The notes: generated by a model not told the origin, from the letters alone. A DNA stretch of 48,469 bases from an uncultured Lachnoclostridium sp. (GCA_947178155.1 CAMWXG010000004.1:1-48469), one strand, 5' to 3'; positions 29,744 to 39,673 are shown, numbered from the stretch's first letter. Translations and numbers: made by a program.

Positions 29744-30532
29744 ATGAATAAAAATCATATATCATTAAAAATCTTAGCATTATTTCTTGCAGTTGTTTTA
29801 TGCATTAACCCAATGGCTTCAGAAACGGCTTTCGCCAGAATAGCCCCTATTGTCCTTCTCTCTGATTATGAAAAGGAACTTAATATAGGTGAGGAATATT
29901 ATCTCTATGCATACTCTTCTGATGGCAGAAATCCAAAATTTTCAAGTTCTAACAATAAAATTGCTTCTGTTGATTCATATGGCAAGGTAACAGCTAAAAA
30001 AGCCGGTAAATGTGAAATCACAGTAAAAGCCTTTACAACTGAAGCAACTTGCATAATTAATGTTAAAAAATCTACAATCAAATTAAACAAACTATATGCG
30101 CGTTTATACAGATGTCAAAGTGTACAGCTCACAGCGACAGTCTCATCTGGCATAAGCCCAGTCTGGAAATCAAATAAAAAAAGTGTTGCCATAGTAAATG
30201 AAGATGGTAAAGTAACAGCACTCAAACATGGAACTGCTCTTATTACTGCAACAGCAGGAGACATAAGCAAAATATGCGAAATTGTTGTTGAATCTCCGGA
30301 AATCAATCTTGATACTTATGAATTAACTCTAAATGTGGGGCAGACAGAAACAATAGGTATGACTATATCATCAGGCAATGCGCCAAAATGGACTTCAAGC
30401 AAAAAAAGTGTTGCAACTGTTGACCAGCTTGGCAATGTCTATGCTAAAAAGGCAGGTACAACAGTTATAACAGTAAGTGAAGATGGCACAAAGCAAAAAT
30501 GTCTTGTACATGTAATGGCAAATACTTTATAA
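29744..30532 (+). CDS. Secreted protein with three Big2-type bacterial Ig-like domains
   Basis: 262 aa. Signal peptide; repeated NKIASVDSYGKVTAKKAGKCEITV / KSVAIVNEDGKVTALKHGTALITA / KSVATVDQLGNVYAKKAGTTVITV. Confidence 0.92.
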   Translation: MNKNHISLKILALFLAVVLCINPMASETAFARIAPIVLLSDYEKELNIGEEYYLYAYSSDGRNPKFSSSNNKIASVDSYGKVTAKKAGKCEITVKAFTTEATCIINVKKSTIKLNKLYARLYRCQSVQLTATVSSGISPVWKSNKKSVAIVNEDGKVTALKHGTALITATAGDISKICEIVVESPEINLDTYELTLNVGQTETIGMTISSGNAPKWTSSKKSVATVDQLGNVYAKKAGTTVITVSEDGTKQKCLVHVMANTL

Positions 30533-30567
30533 CAAGAGCACTGTTAACTTGTATTACAACTTAATAT

Positions 30568-31107
30568 TCAATTCTTTGAAGAGATGTTATACCATTCTGT
30601 TGTCTTTTCTATCGGAAGCCTGCTCTTATGTAAAATACATGGTGCTCCCTTTTCATCCGGATACCCTATCGGCATAATAAGCATTGGTATTTGAGTGTCA
30701 GGTATGTCAAATTCTTCTCTTATCTTTTTTTCATCAAACATTCCAACAATAGTAGTCCCAAGCCCAAGCGTTACTGCTTCCAGCGCCATATGTGCTACTA
30801 CAATTCCAATATCAATAAGTCCAAACTTCATACCACTATTTTCGTCCATAGGAGAATCTTTTGTATCTTTATCAAGTGAAATAATAATAACAGCAGGTGC
30901 ATTAAAATGACATGTAGTACATCCTTGCATCTTTTTAATTTCGGCATCTCCTGTCACAATTTTCAGTCTGTGCCGCTGTAGATTGCATGCTGATGGTGCT
31001 ACCCTTGCTGACATAGCAATCTTTTCAAGTTTCTCCCTCTCAACATAACGTGTTGCATCCATACTTCTAAGAGAATATCTCTCACTAATTAACTTTTCAA
31101 ACTCCAT
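30568..31107 (-). CDS. Nitroreductase family protein
   Basis: 179 aa. ERYSLRSMDATRYVEREKLEKIAMSARVAPSACNLQ, HMALEAVTLGLGTTIVGMFDEKKIREEFDIP. Confidence 0.88.
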   Translation of the reverse strand: MEFEKLISERYSLRSMDATRYVEREKLEKIAMSARVAPSACNLQRHRLKIVTGDAEIKKMQGCTTCHFNAPAVIIISLDKDTKDSPMDENSGMKFGLIDIGIVVAHMALEAVTLGLGTTIVGMFDEKKIREEFDIPDTQIPMLIMPIGYPDEKGAPCILHKSRLPIEKTTEWYNISSKN

Positions 31108-31152
31108 CTTTATGTTCCTCCATCTTTATTGAAGAGTAATTCTAAACGCTCT

Positions 31153-32436
31153 CTAAAACTCTACTTCTTTTAATAATCTTCTTTTATCCTTCTTGCCACT
31201 ATCATTATGTGGCATTTTTTCAATAAACAGTATTTTACATGGCATTTCAAAATGTGCAAGCTTTTTTCTAAGCTTGTTGTAAATACTTTTTCTTAAATCA
31301 TTTGTTACTTTTACATCTTCATTGATATTATCTAAATATGCATTCTTATCCCGCGAATATAAGACGTTTTTAATTGTAACTAATGCAATAAGTTTTTCTC
31401 CATTAAGAATAACGGCTGCCTCCTCAATTTCATCAAAACTTTCAAGCTCATTTTCTATACGCACCAAAGACACTTTTCGCCCGCGTATTAAAACTATATC
31501 ATCACTTCTTCCTTCAAAATAAAGCCTTCCCTCACTATCCAAATACCCTCTGTCCGAAAGCGAATATGGACAGGTTATTCCCTCTGCATGGTATTTTGTA
31601 TCAACATAAATCTCACCCTCTTTAATAAATACTGATACATTAGGAAATGGTTTGCCAACAAGATTTCTAGCATCTGTCATGTCACTGTCTTTTATGTATG
31701 TAACATAATTAAGCTCGCTTGCTCCATAATAAAGTATAATTTCTGCTTTTGGAAAAAGTTTCTTTAATCCCTGTGCATCACTTTTTCCAAGACTTTGTGA
31801 ACCTGATAATATTAATTTTATATTTGTATTTACCCCATTTACCACCTGAGATAAAAGCATAAGTTTAGTTGGAATCATATAAATCGCATTAACATTTTCT
31901 TTCTCTATAATATATGCCCATCTTCTGGGATTAAATTTATTCTCAGCAACAATAGTTCCACCTAAATAAAATTGAGCCATATATAAATTTAAATTGCCTG
32001 TAAATGCAAGGCTTCCCTGAGCAAATAGTATACTGTCTTTATCCATGCCAAACACTTTGTTTTGGATAGGAAAAAAGTCAGCCCAACTCTCATATGTCCT
32101 GTACAATATCTTTGGAATACCTCTGCTGCCTGATGTCATTGCTGCCATACACACCTGCTTTGGTATATTCTTTATATCAAAATGACAAAGTTTAGCTGCA
32201 TCTTCTGGCACTATCACAGGTATAATTCCTATGGCATTACATGCAAGAAATTTAACAAGCTGCTTCATTATAGTGTCTTCATATATTATGTATACTGTTT
32301 GACTCGTTTTACTTTTCAATTTATCTCCCATACTGATTACAAGCTCTTTAAGCTCTCCATATGTATAAGGAATACCATCTTCTATAATTGCAATTTTATC
32401 ACAATCCGCTACCCTTATAATATCAAAATAATTCAT
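31153..32436 (-). CDS. AMP-binding (acyl-CoA synthetase-like) enzyme
   Basis: ATG at 32436 shares TAATG with the thiolase stop. TSGSRGIPK, YYGASE, SDRGYLDSEGRLYFEGRSDD, SGKKDKRRLL. Confidence 0.88.
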   Translation of the reverse strand: MNYFDIIRVADCDKIAIIEDGIPYTYGELKELVISMGDKLKSKTSQTVYIIYEDTIMKQLVKFLACNAIGIIPVIVPEDAAKLCHFDIKNIPKQVCMAAMTSGSRGIPKILYRTYESWADFFPIQNKVFGMDKDSILFAQGSLAFTGNLNLYMAQFYLGGTIVAENKFNPRRWAYIIEKENVNAIYMIPTKLMLLSQVVNGVNTNIKLILSGSQSLGKSDAQGLKKLFPKAEIILYYGASELNYVTYIKDSDMTDARNLVGKPFPNVSVFIKEGEIYVDTKYHAEGITCPYSLSDRGYLDSEGRLYFEGRSDDIVLIRGRKVSLVRIENELESFDEIEEAAVILNGEKLIALVTIKNVLYSRDKNAYLDNINEDVKVTNDLRKSIYNKLRKKLAHFEMPCKILFIEKMPHNDSGKKDKRRLLKEVEF

Positions 32437-33632
32437 TAATCCACTGTCCTTCTTATTAACACAGATGTTCCTATTCCCCCTGCTGCCGCTATACTGCATA
32501 TTGCATATTCAGGTTTATTATTTGCTGTATGTACATATTCTAAGGCCCTTAATGCATGCAGCATAATTATCCCTCCTGATGCTCCGTAAGGATGTCCATA
32601 TGCAAGTGCACCTCCAAATATATTGTATCTGTCAGAAACATCAGGATACTTTCTGGCAAAAAGTTCATCTATTACAGCAAATGCCTCATTACATTCATAT
32701 ACTGCTATGTTATGATAATCCAGCTCATTTTTTAAAAGAAGCTTCTCTATTGCCAAAATTGCTGTTCTTGGACTTTCAGAAGGCATCCCACCTACATTTG
32801 ACACATCAATAAATTCAGCAGAAGGCTTTAATCCATTTTTTCTTATATAACTTTCTGAACATAAAATCAAAAATGCCGCACCATCATTAGTAAGACATGT
32901 ATTTGCTGCTGTTAATACACTTCCATTTTCGAGCACGTAAGGAAGCCTGTCAAGCAGCCTCTTATTTAGACGTTCGCGTATACCCTCATCTTCACTGCAT
33001 CCTTCTTTCACCTCCACAGCTAAATCATCAAATACTTTACTTTTTCGTGCGAGAACTGCAAGCTCATGACTTCTAAGAACCCATTCATCAAGCTCCTTTC
33101 TTGTAATCCCTTCAGATATAGCTGTCTTTTCTGCCCCATATAACATAGCATTCTCAAAATGTCTGCCTGGCATAAATTTTGAAACTTTATACCATGAATT
33201 CTCTCCACCATATTTTTCATAATCTATATGATTTTTATTATAAGCTCTCCTTGGCGCAGTAGAACTGCTTTCAAAACCTCCCGCTACAATACATTCTGCA
33301 TAACCACTCTTTATCATTGAAGCAGCAGCAGCTATGCTTTCAAGTCCGGAACCACATTGCAAATCAATAGTATATGAAGGTATTTTGTATGACATACCAG
33401 ATTCAAGCATCATAAGTCTTGTAATATTTCCGCCCGCTCCAACAGCATTTCCCGCTATAACCATATCTATTTTCTCTTCTAAATCAGAACTGCATATATC
33501 ACAATTAAAATACCTTCTTATAGTATGTTTTAACACCTGTGCGCCAAGAAGTTCTGCCGGTACATTTTTATACATTCCATTCTCAACTCCAATGTAACTT
33601 CTCAATCCGCCTATAATATATACTTTTTCCAT
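32436..33632 (-). CDS. Thiolase family protein (acetyl-CoA acyltransferase-like)
   Basis: 398 aa. DLQCGSGLES nucleophile motif, NEAFAV, GGALAYGHPYGASGG; C-terminal Cys motif altered. Confidence 0.9.
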   Translation of the reverse strand: MEKVYIIGGLRSYIGVENGMYKNVPAELLGAQVLKHTIRRYFNCDICSSDLEEKIDMVIAGNAVGAGGNITRLMMLESGMSYKIPSYTIDLQCGSGLESIAAAASMIKSGYAECIVAGGFESSSTAPRRAYNKNHIDYEKYGGENSWYKVSKFMPGRHFENAMLYGAEKTAISEGITRKELDEWVLRSHELAVLARKSKVFDDLAVEVKEGCSEDEGIRERLNKRLLDRLPYVLENGSVLTAANTCLTNDGAAFLILCSESYIRKNGLKPSAEFIDVSNVGGMPSESPRTAILAIEKLLLKNELDYHNIAVYECNEAFAVIDELFARKYPDVSDRYNIFGGALAYGHPYGASGGIIMLHALRALEYVHTANNKPEYAICSIAAAGGIGTSVLIRRTVD

Positions 33633-33697
33633 TACATACCCTCTTTGTTTTAATCTTTCAAATGCCTTTATCCATTTTACACATTATGATTTATATA

Positions 33698-34450
33698 CTA
33701 ATTCATTCCACATACAGCTTTACTACTGCCTAAACATATCGCTTTATATATGCTGCTACAAGCTGCACCATATCTTACTGATATAAACTCAATACAACTT
33801 CTTTCCTTTAAATCTTTGTCAAAATCTTTACATAAGCCTAAATCCTCATTTGAAGCTTTGCTTAATTTTTTATCTAATCCTTTTTCTATATATGTATGTA
33901 CTCTATATATTTCTATAGTTTCACCTGCATACAATGGATTATAAAAAGTAATTTCCATATACATACCACGATTATTTAAAAACTTTCCAGTATCTTTAAC
34001 TTTATCAAACATTCTGGAAAGCAGTTGCTCAAGCATAAGAAATCCCGGCACAATTGGCATATCTGTTCTGTGAATATAATTTGTATCACCTATATCATTT
34101 GTAAAATTCTCTATATCCTCTATCGTATATGCAGACCGAAAAAACAGCTTTTCGCTAATATCATTTTTTGCAATTTGCTTATTTTGTTTAATTTTATTTA
34201 TATCACAAGGCTTAACCAAATACACAATTATATCACACATAAAAGTATAAATACCAAAAAAACATTTTTTGCACATATTTATAACAGCATAATTCCTGCT
34301 CAATTTGACAACGTGTGGCGTAATATCCTTACTAAAAAAATTATTCATGTCTAATTCCACTTTTGCAATTAGCCAGCCAGCAAAACCATCAATTTGAGAA
34401 AAATCCAGAATCAACTTTCTAAACCAATCCATTTTCATATTAATCCTCAT
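33698..34450 (-). CDS. MaoC-like/hotdog-domain protein
   Basis: 250 aa. FTNDIGDTNYIHRTDMPIVPGFLMLEQLLSRMF, FYNPLYAGETIEIYRV. Confidence 0.72.
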   Translation of the reverse strand: MRINMKMDWFRKLILDFSQIDGFAGWLIAKVELDMNNFFSKDITPHVVKLSRNYAVINMCKKCFFGIYTFMCDIIVYLVKPCDINKIKQNKQIAKNDISEKLFFRSAYTIEDIENFTNDIGDTNYIHRTDMPIVPGFLMLEQLLSRMFDKVKDTGKFLNNRGMYMEITFYNPLYAGETIEIYRVHTYIEKGLDKKLSKASNEDLGLCKDFDKDLKERSCIEFISVRYGAACSSIYKAICLGSSKAVCGMN

Positions 34451-34587
34451 TTCTATACATCAAACATAGAATTGCTATTTCACACTTCCAAACATACCAC
34501 CTATGGTGTTACAAACAATTAAATAATGACAGTATAGTACAATATCAAATATTCGTCAACCAATCGTAAACCTTTTTCAATTTAGGG

Positions 34588-34624
34588 TTGACAATTATAA
34601 CCATTGTATGTACAATTATAGTTA
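34588..34624 (+). promoter_or_regulatory. bioY promoter with candidate BirA operator
   Basis: TTGACA(34588-34593)-N17-TACAAT(34611-34616), overlapped by ATTATAACC...AGTTA half-sites resembling a Firmicutes TTGTTAACC/GGTTAACAA operator. Confidence 0.5.
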
Positions 34625-34671
34625 CTTTACTCAATTTATATAACAAATAACATTAGAAACGGAGAATAACA

Positions 34672-35217
34672 ATGGAAAAGACAGCAAGTATCTATTCAAC
34701 ACGTTCACTTGTCATAACAGCAATGTTTACAGCACTTTTATGTGTATCTGCCTACATAAGCATACCACTTCCAAATGGACTGCACATTACCTTACTTAAT
34801 TTTGTTGTAATTTTAATATCACTTTCATTTCCAATAAAACAGTCTGTACTCATTATGGTCGCCTGGCTGCTTCTTGGAATCGCAGGTATTCCTGTATTTG
34901 CAGGTGGCAATGCAGGAATAGGATACATATTGGCCCCTTATGGAGGATACAATGTATCATTTATAATCACTTCTGCACTTATACCAATATTGTGCCAAAA
35001 AAAATACAACAGAACATATTATACGATTGTCGCAGCATTTTCTGTAATATTAATAGATGCTATTGGTTCATTCTGGATAATGGCAATGTCAGGCGTTGGT
35101 ATTAAATCTGCATTTGCAGTAGGATTCATGCCATTTATAGTTTTAGACCTTTTAAAAGCATTTGTAGCAGCACAGATAGTCCCTAAAATTCGTACAATTA
35201 TAAATGTATGTGACTAA
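34672..35217 (+). CDS. bioY: BioY family biotin transporter S component
   Basis: 181 aa. FTALLCVSAYISIPLPNGLHITLLNFVVIL, LLLGIAGIPVFAGGNAGIGYILAPYGGY. Confidence 0.92.
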   Translation: MEKTASIYSTRSLVITAMFTALLCVSAYISIPLPNGLHITLLNFVVILISLSFPIKQSVLIMVAWLLLGIAGIPVFAGGNAGIGYILAPYGGYNVSFIITSALIPILCQKKYNRTYYTIVAAFSVILIDAIGSFWIMAMSGVGIKSAFAVGFMPFIVLDLLKAFVAAQIVPKIRTIINVCD

Positions 35218-35326
35218 AAATATCTCTTGTATTTATATTAAAAATATTCTAAAATATCTATATTGCGACACAGGTAAAATTAAATTTTTTCGTGTGCCAT
35301 AAAATACAAATATAGAGAGGTTAGAT

Positions 35327-36247
35327 ATGGACGATAATAAAACGATGAAGGACTTTGAGCATGATATTGAGCGTTCATTTAAAGTTCTTAAAGAAGGCGA
35401 TATAATAGAGGTAACAATAATAGGCATATCTGATACTGAAATTACTGTAGATTTAAATTACTACACAGAAGGTATTATTCCTCTTGAAGAATGCAGTAAT
35501 GATCCAACATTTTCAATTAAAAATGATGTAAATATTGGAGATGTTGTAAAAGCTATGGTAATTGATTCAGAAAATGCAAGCGGCAATGTTATTCTCTCAC
35601 TTAAAGAAGCAAATAATATACTTATATGGGATGAATTAAAAGAGGACTATAAAGCCGGAACAGTTTTTCAAGTTAAATTGCTTGAAGCCGTTCCTTCTGG
35701 CGTTGTTGGCTATGTAAAAGGAATACGTGCATTTATCCCTGCTTCGCAACTTGCACTGCAGTATATTGAAGATACACAAAGCTATGTCGGCATGACAGTT
35801 GACGCAGTTATAATAACAGTTGATGCACGTGAACACAAGCTTGTTTTATCTGCAAAAACGATTGAAAAAGAGCGTGCTCTTGCACAAAAAACGCAGCAAA
35901 TAGGCAGGCTTGCCATAAATTCTATAGTTGATGGAACTGTTGAACGAATAGAATCTTATGGTGCTTTTATTAATATAGGTGAAGGACTGACTGGACTATG
36001 CCATATATCACAGATAACCAATAAATTTATTAAATCACCTAAAGAAGTTCTAAAGCTTGGTGATAATGTAAAAGCCAAAATTATTCAAACAGAAGGCGAC
36101 AGAATATCTTTAAGTATTAAGGCACTTATGGAAGATGAACCTGATAAAGAAGCTGAAAGTTATGAAATACCTGATGAATACAGTGTAAAAGACAGTTCAA
36201 AAGATGAAAGCCCATTTGCTAAACTGTTAAAAGGTGTAAAATTGTAA
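35327..36247 (+). CDS. S1 RNA-binding domain protein with three S1 domains (ribosomal protein S1-like)
   Basis: 306 aa. IVDGTVERIESYGAFINIGEGLTGLCHISQI...LGDNVKAKIIQTEGDRISLSIKAL. Confidence 0.9.
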   Translation: MDDNKTMKDFEHDIERSFKVLKEGDIIEVTIIGISDTEITVDLNYYTEGIIPLEECSNDPTFSIKNDVNIGDVVKAMVIDSENASGNVILSLKEANNILIWDELKEDYKAGTVFQVKLLEAVPSGVVGYVKGIRAFIPASQLALQYIEDTQSYVGMTVDAVIITVDAREHKLVLSAKTIEKERALAQKTQQIGRLAINSIVDGTVERIESYGAFINIGEGLTGLCHISQITNKFIKSPKEVLKLGDNVKAKIIQTEGDRISLSIKALMEDEPDKEAESYEIPDEYSVKDSSKDESPFAKLLKGVKL

Positions 36248-36279
36248 GCACCTTTTTCAGCTACAGCATATCATAAAAT

Positions 36280-36324
36280 AAAAGCACATGCATGCTCTTT
36301 ATTGAGAGTTTTGCATGTGCTTTT
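36280..36324. terminator. Bidirectional intrinsic terminator between convergent genes
   Basis: AAAAGCACATGCA ... TGCATGTGCTTTT between the S1 protein (+) and ispF (-). Confidence 0.85.
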
Positions 36325-36353
36325 AGTATGAACAAACCATAATTCTGCCAAAA

Positions 36354-36899
36354 TCATTGATGAGTACAGCCCTGGCACCTACTGCAGCCTGAGTCTGTTT
36401 GCTTTGTTACATCTCTTGAATAATCAAACATAGAAGAAAGCAAACACACTGCTTGTGCTGATATACCCTCACCGCTTCCTGTAAATCCAAGTCCTTCTTC
36501 TGTTGTCGCTTTTACATTAATCTGACTTATATCTATTTTAAGTGTATCTGCTATATTTTTACGCATTGTATCTATATAATCTCTCATCTTAGGTTTTTGT
36601 GCTATTATTGTGGCATCAATATTTTCAACCATATAGCACTCCTCTTCAATTAAACTTCCTATATGCTCAAGAAGCTTTATGCTTGATATGTCTTTATACC
36701 TGCTATCACTATCAGGAAAATGCTTTCCAATATCTCCAAGCGCTGCCGCTCCAAGAAGTGCGTCCATAATAGCATGTAACAGTACATCTGCATCCGAGTG
36801 TCCTAACAAGCCCTTTTCATAAGGAATATCAACACCTCCAATTATAAGCCTACGCCCCTCTTCAAGCCTGTGTACATCATATCCCATTCCAATTCTCAT
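36354..36899 (-). CDS. ispF: 2-C-methyl-D-erythritol 2,4-cyclodiphosphate synthase with Cys-rich C-terminal tail
   Basis: Start at ATG 36899: [63 protein letters not shown]. Confidence 0.95.
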   Translation of the reverse strand: MRIGMGYDVHRLEEGRRLIIGGVDIPYEKGLLGHSDADVLLHAIMDALLGAAALGDIGKHFPDSDSRYKDISSIKLLEHIGSLIEEECYMVENIDATIIAQKPKMRDYIDTMRKNIADTLKIDISQINVKATTEEGLGFTGSGEGISAQAVCLLSSMFDYSRDVTKQTDSGCSRCQGCTHQ

Positions 36900-37027
36900 A
36901 AACTTAAGCCTCCATTTATAATCAGACAATTGATACAAAATATATTGTATCAGCAAAGTATTTTGCGTAATTCATAAAATATAAATATATAATACAAAAC
37001 CCGGCAAGAAAACTTACCGGGTGACAA

Positions 37028-37101
37028 TAGCGGGAAAGGGATTTGAACCCTTGACACCACGGGTATGAACCGTGTGCTCTAGCCAACTGAGCTATCCCGC
37101 C
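37028..37101 (-). tRNA. tRNA-Met (anticodon CAT)
   Basis: Minus: GGCGGGATAGCTCAGTTGGCTAGAGCACACGGTTCATACCCGTGGTGTCAAGGGTTCAAATCCCTTTCCCGCTA. Could be a CAT-Ile2 precursor; elongator Met favoured. Confidence 0.92.
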
Positions 37102-37140
37102 ATATTTAATTGTAAGTATATGATACAACATATACTCCAA

Positions 37141-37213
37141 TGGGACCTACAGGGCTCGAACCTGTGACCCTCTGCTTGTAAGGCAGATGCTCTCCCAGCT
37201 GAGCTAAGATCCC
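37141..37213 (-). tRNA. tRNA-Val (anticodon TAC)
   Basis: Minus: GGGATCTTAGCTCAGCTGGGAGAGCATCTGCCTTACAAGCAGAGGGTCACAGGTTCGAGCCCTGTAGGTCCCA. Confidence 0.93.
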
Positions 37214-37415
37214 AAAACCGCCGAACTCCATGCGACTTATTAAATATACCAAAAATACCTTATTATGTCAAGCGTTTTTTACTTATTTTTTTCCACATTA
37301 ACAGAAAAAAGCAAAAGATTTTTTACACATATCATAAATTTTATGTTATACTTAAATGTGTGCTGCCTGAAAATATCAGCAAAATAGATTTATCATATAA
37401 GAATGGAGATTTATC

Positions 37416-38285
37416 ATGAATAAACGCGCCGTTAATATTAGCAGTCTTGTTATTTTATTAAGCCTTTTATGCTTTATAATGGAAGTATGCATATACTATT
37501 TCATACCACAGCATTGGGTTACAGTTGTTTTTTCAATCATATGTTCACTTATATTGTCACACTTCTTTCTTGAGTCATCTCTGAACTATGATTACAACTT
37601 TATACATGCTTCTTTTATGGTTATTACATCGCTTGCATTTGCGATAATTATATATATTATACAGCCAAATATGTGGATATCATATGATTTCTCAATGGTA
37701 TTCCTTGTACTTTTAAACTGGCTTATACCATTTTTATACTGCTGTACTCGTGATTTACTTGACAGAGGTCCGCGCTTTGATGGATTTCATCTGTTCTTTA
37801 ACAGAATGTGTATCTTTTTTATTGTAATATATATACTTGTTATACTAAAGCAGTATTTTATTACACCAATTGTACCACCATATGGTTCTCTCACTTTCGG
37901 CGCACACGATTTTGTACCTTTTATGGCAACAGCAGAATATATAGAAAAAACACTAAATACCGGGGAAAGCCTGACACCTATTATATTATACATTATTGAG
38001 CTAATATTTATAGGCATACCATTTGGATACTTTGCAAGGGTTTATCTTAACAGGCTTCATTTTCTTATACAGTTATTCATATATTTATTTGTACCATTTG
38101 TCCTTGAATTTCTTCAAGCAATAACCGGTATTGGCCGAGGCGATATAGATGACTACGTAATATTTCTTCTCGGCGCAGTTATAGGAATAGTTATCTACCA
38201 AATAATGTGCCGCATGTTCATATCGGTAGCAAATAGAGAACTTACGGTTGACCGCAATAAACGCAATACAAAATTATCATTTTAA
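37416..38285 (+). CDS. VanZ-like family membrane protein
   Basis: 289 aa. Multiple TMs and FVPFVLEFLQAITGIGRGDIDDYVIFLLGAVIGIVIYQIM. Confidence 0.8.
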   Translation: MNKRAVNISSLVILLSLLCFIMEVCIYYFIPQHWVTVVFSIICSLILSHFFLESSLNYDYNFIHASFMVITSLAFAIIIYIIQPNMWISYDFSMVFLVLLNWLIPFLYCCTRDLLDRGPRFDGFHLFFNRMCIFFIVIYILVILKQYFITPIVPPYGSLTFGAHDFVPFMATAEYIEKTLNTGESLTPIILYIIELIFIGIPFGYFARVYLNRLHFLIQLFIYLFVPFVLEFLQAITGIGRGDIDDYVIFLLGAVIGIVIYQIMCRMFISVANRELTVDRNKRNTKLSF

Positions 38286-38323
38286 TTCACAGTCAAATAT
38301 ACTTTGCAGATGCAGAATTGAAT

Positions 38324-38362
38324 AAAAGAAAGTGCTATGTTTTATAACAAGCACTTTCTTTT
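38324..38362. terminator. Bidirectional intrinsic terminator
   Basis: AAAAGAAAGTGCT ... AGCACTTTCTTTT. Confidence 0.85.
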
Positions 38363-38470
38363 AATTATAGATTATTATAATCTATATACTATTTATATTA
38401 TTTACTAAATATTTTGTATTATACAAATTTCCAATGCAGACTACCAAATCTACAATAAAAACAAGTAACA

Positions 38471-39673
38471 TTATACTTTCATGGAAAATGTACTGCTTGG
38501 CATAGGTGCTGCTGCTCCTCCACTGCTAATAATATCAGCTGCCGATGATGCACCAACGACTCCGCCTGCCACTGCTGCACCAGCTCCTGTCATTGTTTCA
38601 CCGTTCTCTTCCAATACCCACTCAAGAGTTTCTTTAATACTTTCACGCCTTTCAGTATATCCTACCTGCATAGCTTCCATAGGACTCATACTTGCGCCAC
38701 TTGCATTAGCTTCTTTTGATGCATCGGACGATTTATTTTTCATATTTTCAATCTTATGTTTAATATATGCCAAATCAGCCGCCATAAGCTTCATATTTTC
38801 TTCTCTGCGATGTGCAACCTTCCTTTTCTTATTGCGGCGTTTCTCTATCTCACTCTTTAACTGCCTTTTATCTTCTAATTCTTCCTGCTTAATATGTGAA
38901 AGTTTTCTCTTTGCAATCCTTACCATCTTCCTTGCATGATTAGTAGCTATTGCCACTTCATTAGTATCATACTGTCCTGTTGCATTTTTACGCCTGATGC
39001 TTACTAATGCTGATTTTGCCTTTAATACTGCATTTCCAGCTTGTGTAAGATTCTTTGCTCTTGAAATCGTACCTGATATCCTCTGGTGCTCATAATTCAG
39101 GTTCTTCTTTACAGCATCCTTTTTATTTTTATTGTATTTCTCTCTTGCTTTCCTCATACTTTCAAGGATGCTATCCATCTGTTCAGAGTCTATACCCCAA
39201 ATACCAAACCCTTTTTTTCCAGCTTCTTTTGCTTCTTTCTCTTCTTTCTTTTTCTCTTCTTCTGCAACAATAAGTGCTGCTTCATCGTCTGCAGCTTTTT
39301 TGTCATTTTTAGCAGTCTGAGACATCTGCCTTTCTCCTGCAGTGCTATAATAATTCCTGCTGTTCTCTTTTCCAAGATACTGTTCAGACTGCTCTCCAGC
39401 AGCATTTTGCTCCTGATTCATCCAACTGCTTACGTCATCTTGGGAAACAATATATGCAAGCCTGTCAAACCTCTTTGGCAAACTATATGCCTCTTCTGAA
39501 AACTGTGCACGTGAACCGGCAGCACTAACATTAACAGTGCCATATATGCCTGCCTTTTGTGTCTTATTGCCACGTCCTGCTCCATTCGTCTTGGTATATC
39601 TTGCAGCATCTGAGGATGCTGCCCTTGCAGTGTGGCCATTGTAATTACCATCCGTGGTTAAATATCCTCTCAT
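38471..39673 (-). CDS. Unknown protein, low-complexity N-terminus and highly charged coiled-coil
   Basis: ATG at 39673 after AAGGGAG. Lys/Glu-rich helices; C-terminal Gly/Ala-rich GAGAAVAGGVVGASSAADIISSGGAAAP. Confidence 0.75.
   Translation of the reverse strand: MRGYLTTDGNYNGHTARAASSDAARYTKTNGAGRGNKTQKAGIYGTVNVSAAGSRAQFSEEAYSLPKRFDRLAYIVSQDDVSSWMNQEQNAAGEQSEQYLGKENSRNYYSTAGERQMSQTAKNDKKAADDEAALIVAEEEKKKEEKEAKEAGKKGFGIWGIDSEQMDSILESMRKAREKYNKNKKDAVKKNLNYEHQRISGTISRAKNLTQAGNAVLKAKSALVSIRRKNATGQYDTNEVAIATNHARKMVRIAKRKLSHIKQEELEDKRQLKSEIEKRRNKKRKVAHRREENMKLMAADLAYIKHKIENMKNKSSDASKEANASGASMSPMEAMQVGYTERRESIKETLEWVLEENGETMTGAGAAVAGGVVGASSAADIISSGGAAAPMPSSTFSMKV

Noticed and set aside
36922-37140. 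Minus ORF GGIAQLARAHGSYPWCQGFKSLSRY
   Set aside because: It is a translation across the tRNA-Met gene, a known artefact peptide; not a CDS.
38481-38939. 152-aa plus ORF
   Set aside because: Antisense shadow of the 38471-39673 gene; hydrophobic composition arises from reverse reading of charged codons.
39086-39499. 137-aa plus ORF, hydrophobic Phe-rich
   Set aside because: Antisense translation of the Lys/Glu-rich coiled-coil region; Phe/Leu richness is the expected artefact.
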